DNA of 6,279 nt, from positions 1 through 6,279 of the forward strand of contig JAAZOW010000065.1 in NCBI GenBank assembly GCA_012797575.1, read 5' to 3'. This stretch comes from Methanomicrobiales archaeon. Lineage in GTDB: Archaea > Halobacteriota > Methanomicrobia > Methanomicrobiales > Methanoculleaceae. Position 1 is the first letter of the stretch. Each line of letters starts with the position of its first letter. The notes under the pieces are model-generated. The model was not told the DNA's origin. It was given only the letters and a program-made list of their open reading frames with translations, and ran no database searches. Positions 1-5,127 of this stretch are shown here, piece by piece. Both the position numbers and the translations under genes were made by a program.

Positions 1-108
1 ACCCACGACCACCGGCATGCCGTCGAGGGAGGTATCACGGTGGATCTCTACTGAAGCGAAGAAACTGTCCATGTCTATGTGCATGATGATCCGGCCACCG
101 GATGTCAT
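1..108 (-). CDS. dinB: DNA polymerase IV (Y-family translesion polymerase), N-terminal fragment
   Basis: Reading the minus strand from 108 down to 1 gives 36 uninterrupted codons; the gene continues beyond base 1. Residues 7-21 (IIMHIDMDSFFASVE) match the opening strand of the palm domain of DinB/Dpo4 polymerases, and VVVG at 33-36 is the usual continuation. By family alignment Asp12 is the first catalytic metal-binding aspartate and Phe17 sits at the steric-gate position that excludes ribonucleotides (Tyr12 in Dpo4). The ATG at 108-106 is chosen because a strong ribosome binding site, GGAGGTG, lies at 124-118 with 9 bases between. The ATG at codon 9 has no such site. The product is expected to copy past damaged template bases. 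It is divergent from the fwd operon and probably unrelated in function. Fingers, thumb and little-finger domains are outside the window. Confidence 0.9.
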   Translation of the reverse strand, partial: MTSGGRIIMHIDMDSFFASVEIHRDTSLDGMPVVVG

Positions 109-154
109 TTGAGCGAACACCTCCCCGGTCTTCTGTGATAGTTTGGGGGTATGG

Positions 155-162
155 TGATATAG
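155..162 (-). promoter_or_regulatory. possible TATA box for dinB
   Basis: On the minus strand these bases read CTATATCA. An archaeal TATA box here would start transcription about 25 bases downstream, near 132, just before the GGAGGTG ribosome binding site at 124-118. The spacing fits a short leader, but the box is an imperfect match and no clear BRE was identified. Confidence 0.35.
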
Positions 163-195
163 CGCGTTCGCCTGCAGTAAAATCCTTCGAAATCG

Positions 196-238
196 GTGTG
201 CAGAGAGCCTCACGCGCCCCACCCTGCGCCCTGCACAC
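196..238. repeat. inverted repeat, 8-bp arms (GTGTGCAG / CTGCACAC)
   Basis: GTGTGCAG at 196-203 is the exact reverse complement of CTGCACAC at 231-238. Inside, GCGC at 214-217 can pair with GCGC at 226-229 to prolong the stem after an asymmetric internal loop. It may be a structured RNA, or it may be chance in GC-rich sequence. It lies upstream of the likely dinB promoter. Confidence 0.4.
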
Positions 239-244
239 ACTCCC

Positions 245-299
245 GATCCCAGAGACCCTGCACCCCACGCCGGGCCAGATGTCCTTTGCGCTCTGGGTC
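245..299. repeat. inverted repeat, 7-bp arms (CCCAGAG / CTCTGGG)
   Basis: CCCAGAG at 248-254 is the exact reverse complement of CTCTGGG at 291-297. Two more pairs (245-246 with 298-299) can form if T247 is bulged. The loop is 36 bases long. It follows directly after the 196-238 inverted repeat. No U-rich tail follows, so it does not look like a terminator. Confidence 0.35.
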
Positions 300-375
300 A
301 ATCAGATCTCAAAGTGGAAGCATTCAGGCGGTCGGTGGGAATACGCTCAATCTTGTGACATTTATGCAATACAGC

Positions 376-390
376 TCGATTTATTATCGA
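376..390. repeat. inverted repeat TCGAT-N5-ATCGA
   Basis: Perfect 5-bp arms surround a 5-base AT spacer (TTATT). It is the first of four inverted repeats between 376 and 468 in the AT-rich segment upstream of fwdD, and is a candidate binding site for a dimeric regulator. Confidence 0.4.
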
Positions 391-394
391 AAAG

Positions 395-407
395 AGTAAA
401 GCTTACT
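395..407. repeat. inverted repeat AGTAA-N3-TTACT
   Basis: Perfect 5-bp arms flank the spacer AGC. It lies 4 bases after the TCGAT/ATCGA repeat and 3 bases before the TTAACCATTC arm, so it belongs to the same cluster. It is short enough to occur by chance alone; the clustering is what makes it notable. Confidence 0.35.
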
Positions 408-410
408 GAA

Positions 411-468
411 TTAACCATTCGGACTAAATTTAGTCACCAAACCGACCTTACAAATACGGAATGGTTAA
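411..468. repeat. 10-bp inverted repeat flanking the promoter (TTAACCATTC / GAATGGTTAA)
   Basis: TTAACCATTC at 411-420 and GAATGGTTAA at 459-468 are exact reverse complements, with arm centres 48 bp apart. The right arm coincides with the proposed BRE and TATA box of the fwd operon (457-472). A protein bound to both arms could therefore block TBP/TFB. A perfect 14-bp palindrome (422-435) sits between the arms. The repeat is directly visible; its operator role is inference. Confidence 0.55.
422..435. promoter_or_regulatory. perfect 14-bp palindrome GACTAAATTTAGTC, candidate operator
   Basis: The 14 bases equal their own reverse complement. The site is about 30-50 bp upstream of the proposed TATA box, where an archaeal activator or repressor dimer often binds. 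The bound protein is unknown. Molybdenum- or tungsten-responsive regulation is a reasonable guess, because formylmethanofuran dehydrogenase operons are metal-regulated in some methanogens. Confidence 0.5.
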
Positions 469-472
469 ATAG
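457..472 (+). promoter_or_regulatory. probable BRE/TATA promoter of the fwd operon
   Basis: The bases CGGAATGG then TTAAATAG fit the archaeal pattern of a purine-rich BRE directly before an eight-base TATA element. Transcription would then begin near 495 and leave a leader of about 220 bases before the fwdD ATG. A weaker alternative TATA element, TTTATGATA, lies at 486-494. The 411-468 inverted repeat overlaps this promoter. Confidence 0.5.
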
Positions 473-622
473 AAATCATTACAAGTTTATGATAAAACAA
501 TCTATCCGGTGCTCCGCCAGGAGAGCTTCAGTCCACCCCGGGTTGACAACTTCTCTCGCGCATCCCGTGACTCAGTCCGAACAGCGGATCTGGATCTGGT
601 GGATAACTCTCGCAACACAAAG

Positions 623-646
623 GACCTGAACGGAGGTCTCTTCAGG
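623..646 (+). promoter_or_regulatory. leader hairpin 1 with GGAGGT in the loop and an alternative fold
   Basis: CCTGAA at 625-630 pairs exactly with TTCAGG at 641-646, leaving a ten-base loop that contains GGAGGT (632-637). An overlapping, mutually exclusive helix pairs GACCT at 623-627 with AGGTC at 634-638, which would bury part of that motif. It is located about 75-95 bases before the fwdD start. No start codon follows at ribosome-binding distance, so the GGAGGT does not serve an obvious ORF. Confidence 0.4.
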
Positions 647-658
647 GCACCACCCATC

Positions 659-693
659 GGGCCGATCTTCCTGGAGGTTAGGAGAATCGGCCC
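659..693 (+). promoter_or_regulatory. strong leader hairpin 2 with GGAGGTT loop
   Basis: GGGCCGAT at 659-666 pairs exactly with ATCGGCCC at 686-693. After one mismatch, TTCCT (668-672) pairs with AGGAG (680-684) including one G-U pair. The 7-base loop is GGAGGTT at 673-679. The stem ends 25 bases before the fwdD ATG. No T-tract follows, so it is unlikely to be an intrinsic terminator. With hairpin 1 it gives two successive structures displaying the same GGAGGT motif. Confidence 0.55.
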
Positions 694-718
694 CGTCCAT
701 AACATTGAGGCAAAAACC

Positions 719-1132
719 ATGGCGAAGAAGATTACGTTGAACATGATCACCCAACGTTCTGTAGAAGAGGGCGTTGGGATAGTATCGGGCAAGATGTCCC
801 CAGAGTATTTCGAGGCCTGCTCTATCATTGAGATGCACGACGATGACGTCCAAGCACTCGGTCTGTTCCCGAACCAGCTCGTCAAAGTGACAAGTGAATG
901 TGGAAGTGTGATCGTCAAGGCCGTCAAAGGGCGCCAGACACTCTACCCGGGCCTTGCGTTCATCCCACAGGGAGTCTATGCAAATCAGATAGTCCCGCCA
1001 CGGACTCAGGCAACCGGGGAGCCCCAATACAGCGGTTTTCCTGTGACGGTCGAACCCGCACCTCTGGGCGAGAAGCGCAAGAGCACGCTTGAACTCGTCC
1101 AGGGTGCTGTGGGGCTGTGGAGAGGTGATTGA
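719..1132 (+). CDS. fwdD: formylmethanofuran dehydrogenase subunit D (molybdopterin dinucleotide-binding)
   Basis: The product is 137 residues, the usual size for FwdD/FmdD. In the family this subunit supplies the C-terminal pterin-binding beta-barrel of the formate dehydrogenase half and works with FwdB to hold the bis-pterin tungsten or molybdenum cofactor. Visible family features are the hydrophobic strand around LGLFPNQLVKVTS (47-59), GSVIVKA (62-68) and the conserved turn FIPQGVYANQIVPP (81-94), followed by a TGxPxxxGFPVTVEP-like stretch (99-113). The ATG at 719 is chosen because GAGG (707-710) precedes it at 8 bases. The frame stays open upstream to about 509, but that part has no family similarity. 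The next gene begins 3 bases after the stop. The equivalent molybdenum isoenzyme name is fmdD; sequence alone does not settle the metal. Confidence 0.88.
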   Translation: MAKKITLNMITQRSVEEGVGIVSGKMSPEYFEACSIIEMHDDDVQALGLFPNQLVKVTSECGSVIVKAVKGRQTLYPGLAFIPQGVYANQIVPPRTQATGEPQYSGFPVTVEPAPLGEKRKSTLELVQGAVGLWRGD

Positions 1133-1135
1133 GGA

Positions 1136-2503
1136 ATGGTAAAAAAGATTGAGAATGTTGGATGCCCGTTCTGCGGCGTCTGCTGTGACGACCTTGTCGT
1201 CACCGTCTCTGATGACGGAAAGAAGATCTTAGAGGTTGAAAACGCCTGTGTCATCGGTAGCACGGTCTTCCACCGTGCCATGTCTGAGCGGCACACGCTA
1301 CCCCGCCTCCGCCAGCCGGATGGCACCTACAAAGAGATCTCCTACGACGAGGCGATTGACTATGCAGCAAGGGTACTCCACAATGCGAAGAAACCCCTGA
1401 TCTACGGATTCGGCTCGACCAACTGTGAGGGTATGGCTGCCGCTGCCAAGGTCGCTGAGAAGGCTGGTGCCGTCATCGATAACTGTGCATCCATCTGCCA
1501 TGGGAGCTCGTTCCTCGCCATATTCGACAATGGCTATCCGAGCTGCACCCTCGGCGAGGTGAAGAACCGGGCTGACGTCATCGTCTACTGGGGCGCAAAT
1601 CCAGCCCACGCCCATCCAAGGCACATGTCCCGCTACTCGATCTTCCCCCGCGGCTTCTTCACTGGCAAGGGCCACACGGGCAGAAAGATCGTCGTCATCG
1701 ACCCACGGCACACCGACACCGCCCAGATGGCCGATATCCACCTTCAGGTGAAGCAGGGGCACGACTACGACCTCTTCAACGCCTTCCGCACGGTCGCCCG
1801 AGGTCACGACATCCCTGCTGAGGTCGCCGGGGTCAAGCGAGAGGACATCATCGAAGTTGTTGATATCATGAAGAAGGCGCGGTTTGGCACCATCTTCTAC
1901 GGCATGGGTCTCTGTCACTCTGACGGCCGAAACCACAATGTGGACATTGCCATCAGCCTGACCCGCGACTTAAACGACTTCACCAAATGGACGATCATGG
2001 CGATGCGGGGCCACTACAACATCACCGGGCCGGGCGTGGTCTGGTCATGGCAATACGGGTTCCCATACTGCCTGGACCTGACCAAACGTGATATCGCCCA
2101 CATGAATCCGGGCGAGACGAGCTCTGTCGACCTCGCCATGCGAGAGGAAGTGGATGCCTTCTTCAACGTGGGAACAGATGCCGCTGCCCACTTCCCGATC
2201 GAGCCCGTCAAACGCCTCAGGAAGCACCCATGGATCACCGTCGATCCTCACCCCAACATGGCGACCGAGATCTCGGATCTCCATATCCCGGTGGGAATCG
2301 TCGGCGTCGAGGTTCCGGGGATCGTCTATCGGATGGACAACGTTCCGGTCCAGTACCGTAACGTCATCGACCCGCCCGAAGGCGTCCCGAGCGACGAGGA
2401 GCTCTTCGAGCGTATCTATGAGAGGCTCTGCGAACTGGAGGCAGAGGATGCTGCGAAAGCACCCGCAAAGGCCGTGCCTGAGGGCATCCGTGCGGGGGAG
2501 TAG
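1136..2503 (+). CDS. fwdB: formylmethanofuran dehydrogenase subunit B (tungsten/molybdenum catalytic subunit, Cys form)
   Basis: The product is 455 residues, somewhat longer than the roughly 430 usual for FwdB. It reduces CO2 to formate at a bis-pterin metal centre using electrons from a [4Fe-4S] cluster. Candidate cluster ligands are in the N-terminal C10-x2-C13-x2-C16/C17 motif and Cys38. The catalytic loop has Cys121-His122-Gly at codon 1496-1498 (TGC), the place of the metal-ligating Cys/Sec in the family (Cys118 in the structurally known FwdB). Strongly conserved stretches follow: CTLGEVKNRAD (137-147), WGANP and HPRHMSRYS (152-168), VVIDPRHTDTA (186-196) and the C-terminal GVEVPGIVYRMDNVPVQ (390-406). 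AGGTGAT (1123-1129) sits 6 bases before the ATG. The C-terminal tail from about 434 is rich in Ala, Glu and Lys and looks lineage-specific. The product is soluble; no membrane segment was seen. Confidence 0.95.
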   Translation: MVKKIENVGCPFCGVCCDDLVVTVSDDGKKILEVENACVIGSTVFHRAMSERHTLPRLRQPDGTYKEISYDEAIDYAARVLHNAKKPLIYGFGSTNCEGMAAAAKVAEKAGAVIDNCASICHGSSFLAIFDNGYPSCTLGEVKNRADVIVYWGANPAHAHPRHMSRYSIFPRGFFTGKGHTGRKIVVIDPRHTDTAQMADIHLQVKQGHDYDLFNAFRTVARGHDIPAEVAGVKREDIIEVVDIMKKARFGTIFYGMGLCHSDGRNHNVDIAISLTRDLNDFTKWTIMAMRGHYNITGPGVVWSWQYGFPYCLDLTKRDIAHMNPGETSSVDLAMREEVDAFFNVGTDAAAHFPIEPVKRLRKHPWITVDPHPNMATEISDLHIPVGIVGVEVPGIVYRMDNVPVQYRNVIDPPEGVPSDEELFERIYERLCELEAEDAAKAPAKAVPEGIRAGE

Positions 2504-2506
2504 ATC

Positions 2507-4213
2507 ATGAACGAACTGATAGTCAAGAACGGGTTCGTCTTTGACCCCCTGCAGGGAATCAAGGGTGATCGGATGGATATCGGGATCAAGGACGGCAAGT
2601 TCGTCGAGACGAGCGCCCTTGGAAACCCGAAGGTCATCGATGCCGCCGGCAAAACCGTCATGGCAGGCGGTGTCGACATCCACTCCCACGTTGTCGGTCC
2701 AAAGGTGAACGTCGGCCGCCTCTTCCGGCCGGAGGATAAGCTCTTCAAGAGCCCTCTCAAGCGGGGCAACCGCATGGAGATGGGTTTCTCGGTCCCCTCC
2801 ACGTTCAAGACCGGCTACGACTATGCGCGGATGGGCTACGTCTTCGTGAACGAAGCGGCGATGCCCCCGCTCCACTCCCCGCACGTCCACGAGGAGATCC
2901 GTGACACCCCGATCATCGACAACGCCGCGATGCCGGTCTTCGGGAACAACTGGTTCACCCTCGAGTACCTCAAGAACAACGAGATCGAGAACAACGCCGC
3001 ATACACCGCCTGGCTCCTGCGGGCCACCCGGGGATTCGCCATCAAGGTCGTAAACCCCGGCGGCACCGAGGCCTGGGGATGGGGGCTGAACTGTGAGAGT
3101 ATCCATGACCCGGTCCCGTACTTCGATATCACCCCGGCAAAGATCGTGACCGGTCTCATCGAGACGAACGAACACCTGGGCCTCCCCCACTCTGTGCACC
3201 TGCACTGCAATAACCTCGGGAACCCGGGCAACTACACCGACACGCTCGATTCGCTCAAGCTCGCCGAGGGCTACACCGCAAAGAACAACTTCGGCAGGGA
3301 GCAGGTGCTCCATATCACGCATATCCAGTTCGACTCCTACGGCGGCGACTCCTGGAGGACCTTTGAGTCTAAGGCCGAAGAGATCATGGACTACGTGAAC
3401 GCTCACGACAACATCACCGTCGATATAGGGCAGGTGACGCTGGATGAGACCACGACCATGACCGCGGACGGACCGTTTGAGCACAGCCTCCGGGGCCTCA
3501 ACAACCTGAAGTGGGCAAACACCGATGTTGAGCTCGAGACCGCTGCAGGCGTCGTGCCCTACGTCTACAGTCCAAACATCAGGGTCTGCACCATCCAGTG
3601 GGCTGTTGGCCTCGAACTTGCTCTCTTCGCCAAGGACCCGATGCGGACGTTCATCAGTACCGATCACCCGAACGCCGGACCGTTCTTCCGCTACCCACGT
3701 GTCATAAAGTGGCTGATGAGCCGCGAGGCGCGTGACACGACCATGAAGACGTTCAAGTGGCTTGAGCGGACGATCGATGCTACCTCCATAGACGGTATCG
3801 ACCGTGAACTCACTCTCTACGAGATTGCGCAGATGACCCGGGCAGGTCCGGCAAAGGCGCTCGGTATCAGCAACACCTACGGTGGGCTTGTCCCGGGAAT
3901 GGATGCCAACGTTGCCATCTACGCCCTCAACCCCGAGGATATGCCCTCCGATCCAGAGATGATCGAGAAGGCCTTCTCACAGTGCGCATACCTGATAAAA
4001 GACGGCGTCGTGGCTGTCCAGAACGGTGAGGTCGTCGCAGAACCAGCAAAGCGGACGGTCTGGGTCGACGTGAAGGTCCCAGATAACGCGCAGGTGCAGA
4101 GGGATATCTACGAGCACTTCCTCAGGCACTACAGTGTGGGAGTCGAGAACTACAAGCTCTTCGATGAACACGTCCATAACCCGCGTGCGATCGAGGTCGA
4201 TGCGACCCAGTAA
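2507..4213 (+). CDS. fwdA: formylmethanofuran dehydrogenase subunit A (amidohydrolase)
   Basis: The product is 568 residues, full length for FwdA. The subunit belongs to the amidohydrolase superfamily and, in the family, uses a binuclear metal site to condense formate with methanofuran; formate reaches it through an internal tunnel from FwdB. The metal-binding set is visible: His59 and His61 in GGVDIHSH (54-61), the probable carboxylated Lys180 in FAIKVVNPGG (177-186), His231/His233 in HLHCNN, His269/His272 in HITHIQFDSYGG (269-280), and the catalytic Asp386 in STDHPNAG (384-391). These agree closely in spacing with the described enzyme (His57/His59, Lys178, Asp385). The dihydroorotase-like closing segment GLVPGMDANVAIY (460-472) is also present. 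GGGGGAG (2494-2500) stands 6 bases before the ATG, which follows the fwdB stop by 3 bases. Nothing is missing. Confidence 0.96.
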   Translation: MNELIVKNGFVFDPLQGIKGDRMDIGIKDGKFVETSALGNPKVIDAAGKTVMAGGVDIHSHVVGPKVNVGRLFRPEDKLFKSPLKRGNRMEMGFSVPSTFKTGYDYARMGYVFVNEAAMPPLHSPHVHEEIRDTPIIDNAAMPVFGNNWFTLEYLKNNEIENNAAYTAWLLRATRGFAIKVVNPGGTEAWGWGLNCESIHDPVPYFDITPAKIVTGLIETNEHLGLPHSVHLHCNNLGNPGNYTDTLDSLKLAEGYTAKNNFGREQVLHITHIQFDSYGGDSWRTFESKAEEIMDYVNAHDNITVDIGQVTLDETTTMTADGPFEHSLRGLNNLKWANTDVELETAAGVVPYVYSPNIRVCTIQWAVGLELALFAKDPMRTFISTDHPNAGPFFRYPRVIKWLMSREARDTTMKTFKWLERTIDATSIDGIDRELTLYEIAQMTRAGPAKALGISNTYGGLVPGMDANVAIYALNPEDMPSDPEMIEKAFSQCAYLIKDGVVAVQNGEVVAEPAKRTVWVDVKVPDNAQVQRDIYEHFLRHYSVGVENYKLFDEHVHNPRAIEVDATQ

Positions 4214-4226
4214 GGTGATTAGAAAC

Positions 4227-5027
4227 ATGAAGACAGTAACTCTCACCCTGGCAAAATCCCCTGAACTCTACATCGAGGGGCAGAATATCACTCCAGATCA
4301 GTTTGCAGGAAAGAAGGCTGCCGAGATCGCAAGTCTCGATGTCTGGGAGGGCAAGCTGAAGGGCCCGCTCGGGAACTACTTCACCGTCGAGGGCGACGGC
4401 GGTGCGACCGCAGGCGAGACGAAGATCGTCCTCCGTGGGGACTGTACCCGGGTAAAACGGATCGGCCAACAGATGACCGCAGGCGAGATCGTCGTCGAAG
4501 GCAACGCCGATATGTACATCGGCGGTTGGATGAAAGGCGGAAAGATCCACGTGAAAGGGAACGTCGACTCGTTCTGCGGCATCGGGATGGAAGGCGGCGA
4601 GCTGATCATCGACGGCGACGCCGGGCACCACCTGGGCTCATCGCCTCGCGGCGAGTGGCGCGGTATGCAGGGCGGATTGATCCGGGTCGCCGGGAATGCC
4701 GGTAACGATACGGCCACGTTCATCAACGGCGGGACGATCATCATCGGCGGCGATGCCGACATCCACATCTCCACCCACGGCGAGGGGGGGACCGTCATCG
4801 TCAAGGGCGATGCCAAGGGTCGTGTCGGTGGGCAGATGGTGAAAGGGAATATCTACGTCTACGGCACGATAGAAAATCCGCTTCCCGGGTTCAAGCTGGT
4901 TGGCGAGGTCGAACAAGAGGTCGATGGTGAGACAGCTCGCTTTGCCCACCATATCGGGGATCTCGGTGAACGCCACCCGGTCTCCAAAGGCAAGACCGTG
5001 TATGCAAACCTCTATACCCGAATCTAA
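4227..5027 (+). CDS. fwdC: formylmethanofuran dehydrogenase subunit C (GXGXG beta-helix)
   Basis: The product is 266 residues, the usual length. FwdC resembles the C-terminal domain of glutamate synthase: a right-handed beta-helix built from glycine-rich turns. From about residue 57 to 213 there are successive turns of the form GGxIxVxGxA, for example AGEIVVEGNADMYIGG (85-100), GGKIHVKGNV (104-113), GGELIIDGDAGHHLG (123-137), GGLIRVAGNAG (149-159), GGTIIIGGDAD (168-178) and GGTVIVKGDAKG (187-198). The subunit is thought to be structural, holding the FwdA and FwdBD halves together. GGTGAT (4214-4219) precedes the ATG by 7 bases. An in-frame extension upstream overlaps fwdA and is not needed. 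It is the last fwd gene; a T6 tract follows its stop. Confidence 0.93.
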   Translation: MKTVTLTLAKSPELYIEGQNITPDQFAGKKAAEIASLDVWEGKLKGPLGNYFTVEGDGGATAGETKIVLRGDCTRVKRIGQQMTAGEIVVEGNADMYIGGWMKGGKIHVKGNVDSFCGIGMEGGELIIDGDAGHHLGSSPRGEWRGMQGGLIRVAGNAGNDTATFINGGTIIIGGDADIHISTHGEGGTVIVKGDAKGRVGGQMVKGNIYVYGTIENPLPGFKLVGEVEQEVDGETARFAHHIGDLGERHPVSKGKTVYANLYTRI

Positions 5028-5127
5028 CCCTTTTTTACATCCGCGAGAGGAGGCTGCTTTATCGCGCCTGATACCTCTGTATGCCCGGGGTTACCCCTCC
5101 GCAGAGATCCGGGGGCTGGTAGGATGA
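5002..5127 (+). CDS. possible 41-residue small protein or gene remnant before moeA
   Basis: An ATG at 5002, inside the 3' end of fwdC, opens 41 codons that end in TGA at 5125-5127, overlapping the moeA start as ATGA. The translation is not recognised as a family. Its last 27 residues, from REEAALSRLIPLYARG to IRGLVG, read like a helix-turn-helix (helix, GY turn, recognition-type helix ending in LVG), with codon choice like the neighbours. The ATGA overlap is typical of translational coupling. Against it: the first eight codons lie within fwdC, no good ribosome binding site precedes the ATG, and it spans the T6 tract. It could be a remnant of a longer regulator or chance coding in GC-rich DNA. 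Confidence 0.25.
   Translation: MQTSIPESNPFLHPREEAALSRLIPLYARGYPSAEIRGLVG
5031..5036 (+). terminator. T6 tract, probable archaeal terminator after fwdC
   Basis: Six consecutive T bases start 3 bases after the fwdC stop codon. Archaeal RNA polymerase commonly terminates on short U-tracts without a hairpin, and no strong stem precedes this one. It may end or reduce transcription before moeA, but the tract is short and read-through is likely. Confidence 0.4.

Larger units (their letters stand above)
109..718. other. 610-bp divergent intergenic region, no convincing gene
   Basis: The region lies between the divergent starts of dinB (108) and fwdD (719). Reading frames here give low-complexity or unrecognisable translations without ribosome binding sites, and no tRNA- or rRNA-like stretch was seen. 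It has three parts. Bases 125-350 are GC-rich, with long-loop inverted repeats. Bases 355-500 are AT-rich and hold the inverted-repeat cluster and promoter. Bases 500-718 form the likely fwdD leader, with two hairpins near its end. The size is large for a compact archaeal genome and is best explained by regulation or an unrecognised non-coding RNA. Confidence 0.7.

Noticed and set aside
102..629. Plus-strand open frame of 175 codons across the intergenic region
   Set aside because: No ribosome binding site or recognisable motif; composition changes sharply along it with the GC-rich and AT-rich segments, and it crosses the proposed promoter.
659..693. Leader hairpin as an archaeal SECIS element
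   Set aside because: No selenocysteine codon occurs in the operon; FwdB has TGC at the relevant position, and the hairpin loop is GGAGGTT.
659..693. Leader hairpin as an intrinsic terminator or attenuator
   Set aside because: No U-tract follows the stem; the next bases are CGTCCATAAC.
509..718. In-frame upstream extension of fwdD
   Set aside because: The frame is open but the added residues have no family similarity, and the ATG at 719 has its own GAGG site and gives the normal FwdD length. The open stretch overlaps the leader hairpins.
109..718. CRISPR array, tRNA or insertion sequence in the large intergenic gap
   Set aside because: No regularly spaced direct repeats, no tRNA T-loop or CCA-type structure, and no transposase fragment or terminal inverted repeats with target duplication were seen.
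2045..3667. Long minus-strand open frame (540 codons) opposite fwdB and fwdA
   Set aside because: It lies wholly antisense to two highly conserved genes. Its translation is rich in Val, Asp, Arg and Gly, as expected from the reverse of GC-rich codons, and shows no domain.
5081..5122. 13-codon ORF (ATG 5081 to TAG 5120-5122) just before moeA
   Set aside because: Too short to support, no ribosome binding site, low-complexity product; the frame ending at 5127 is the better candidate.
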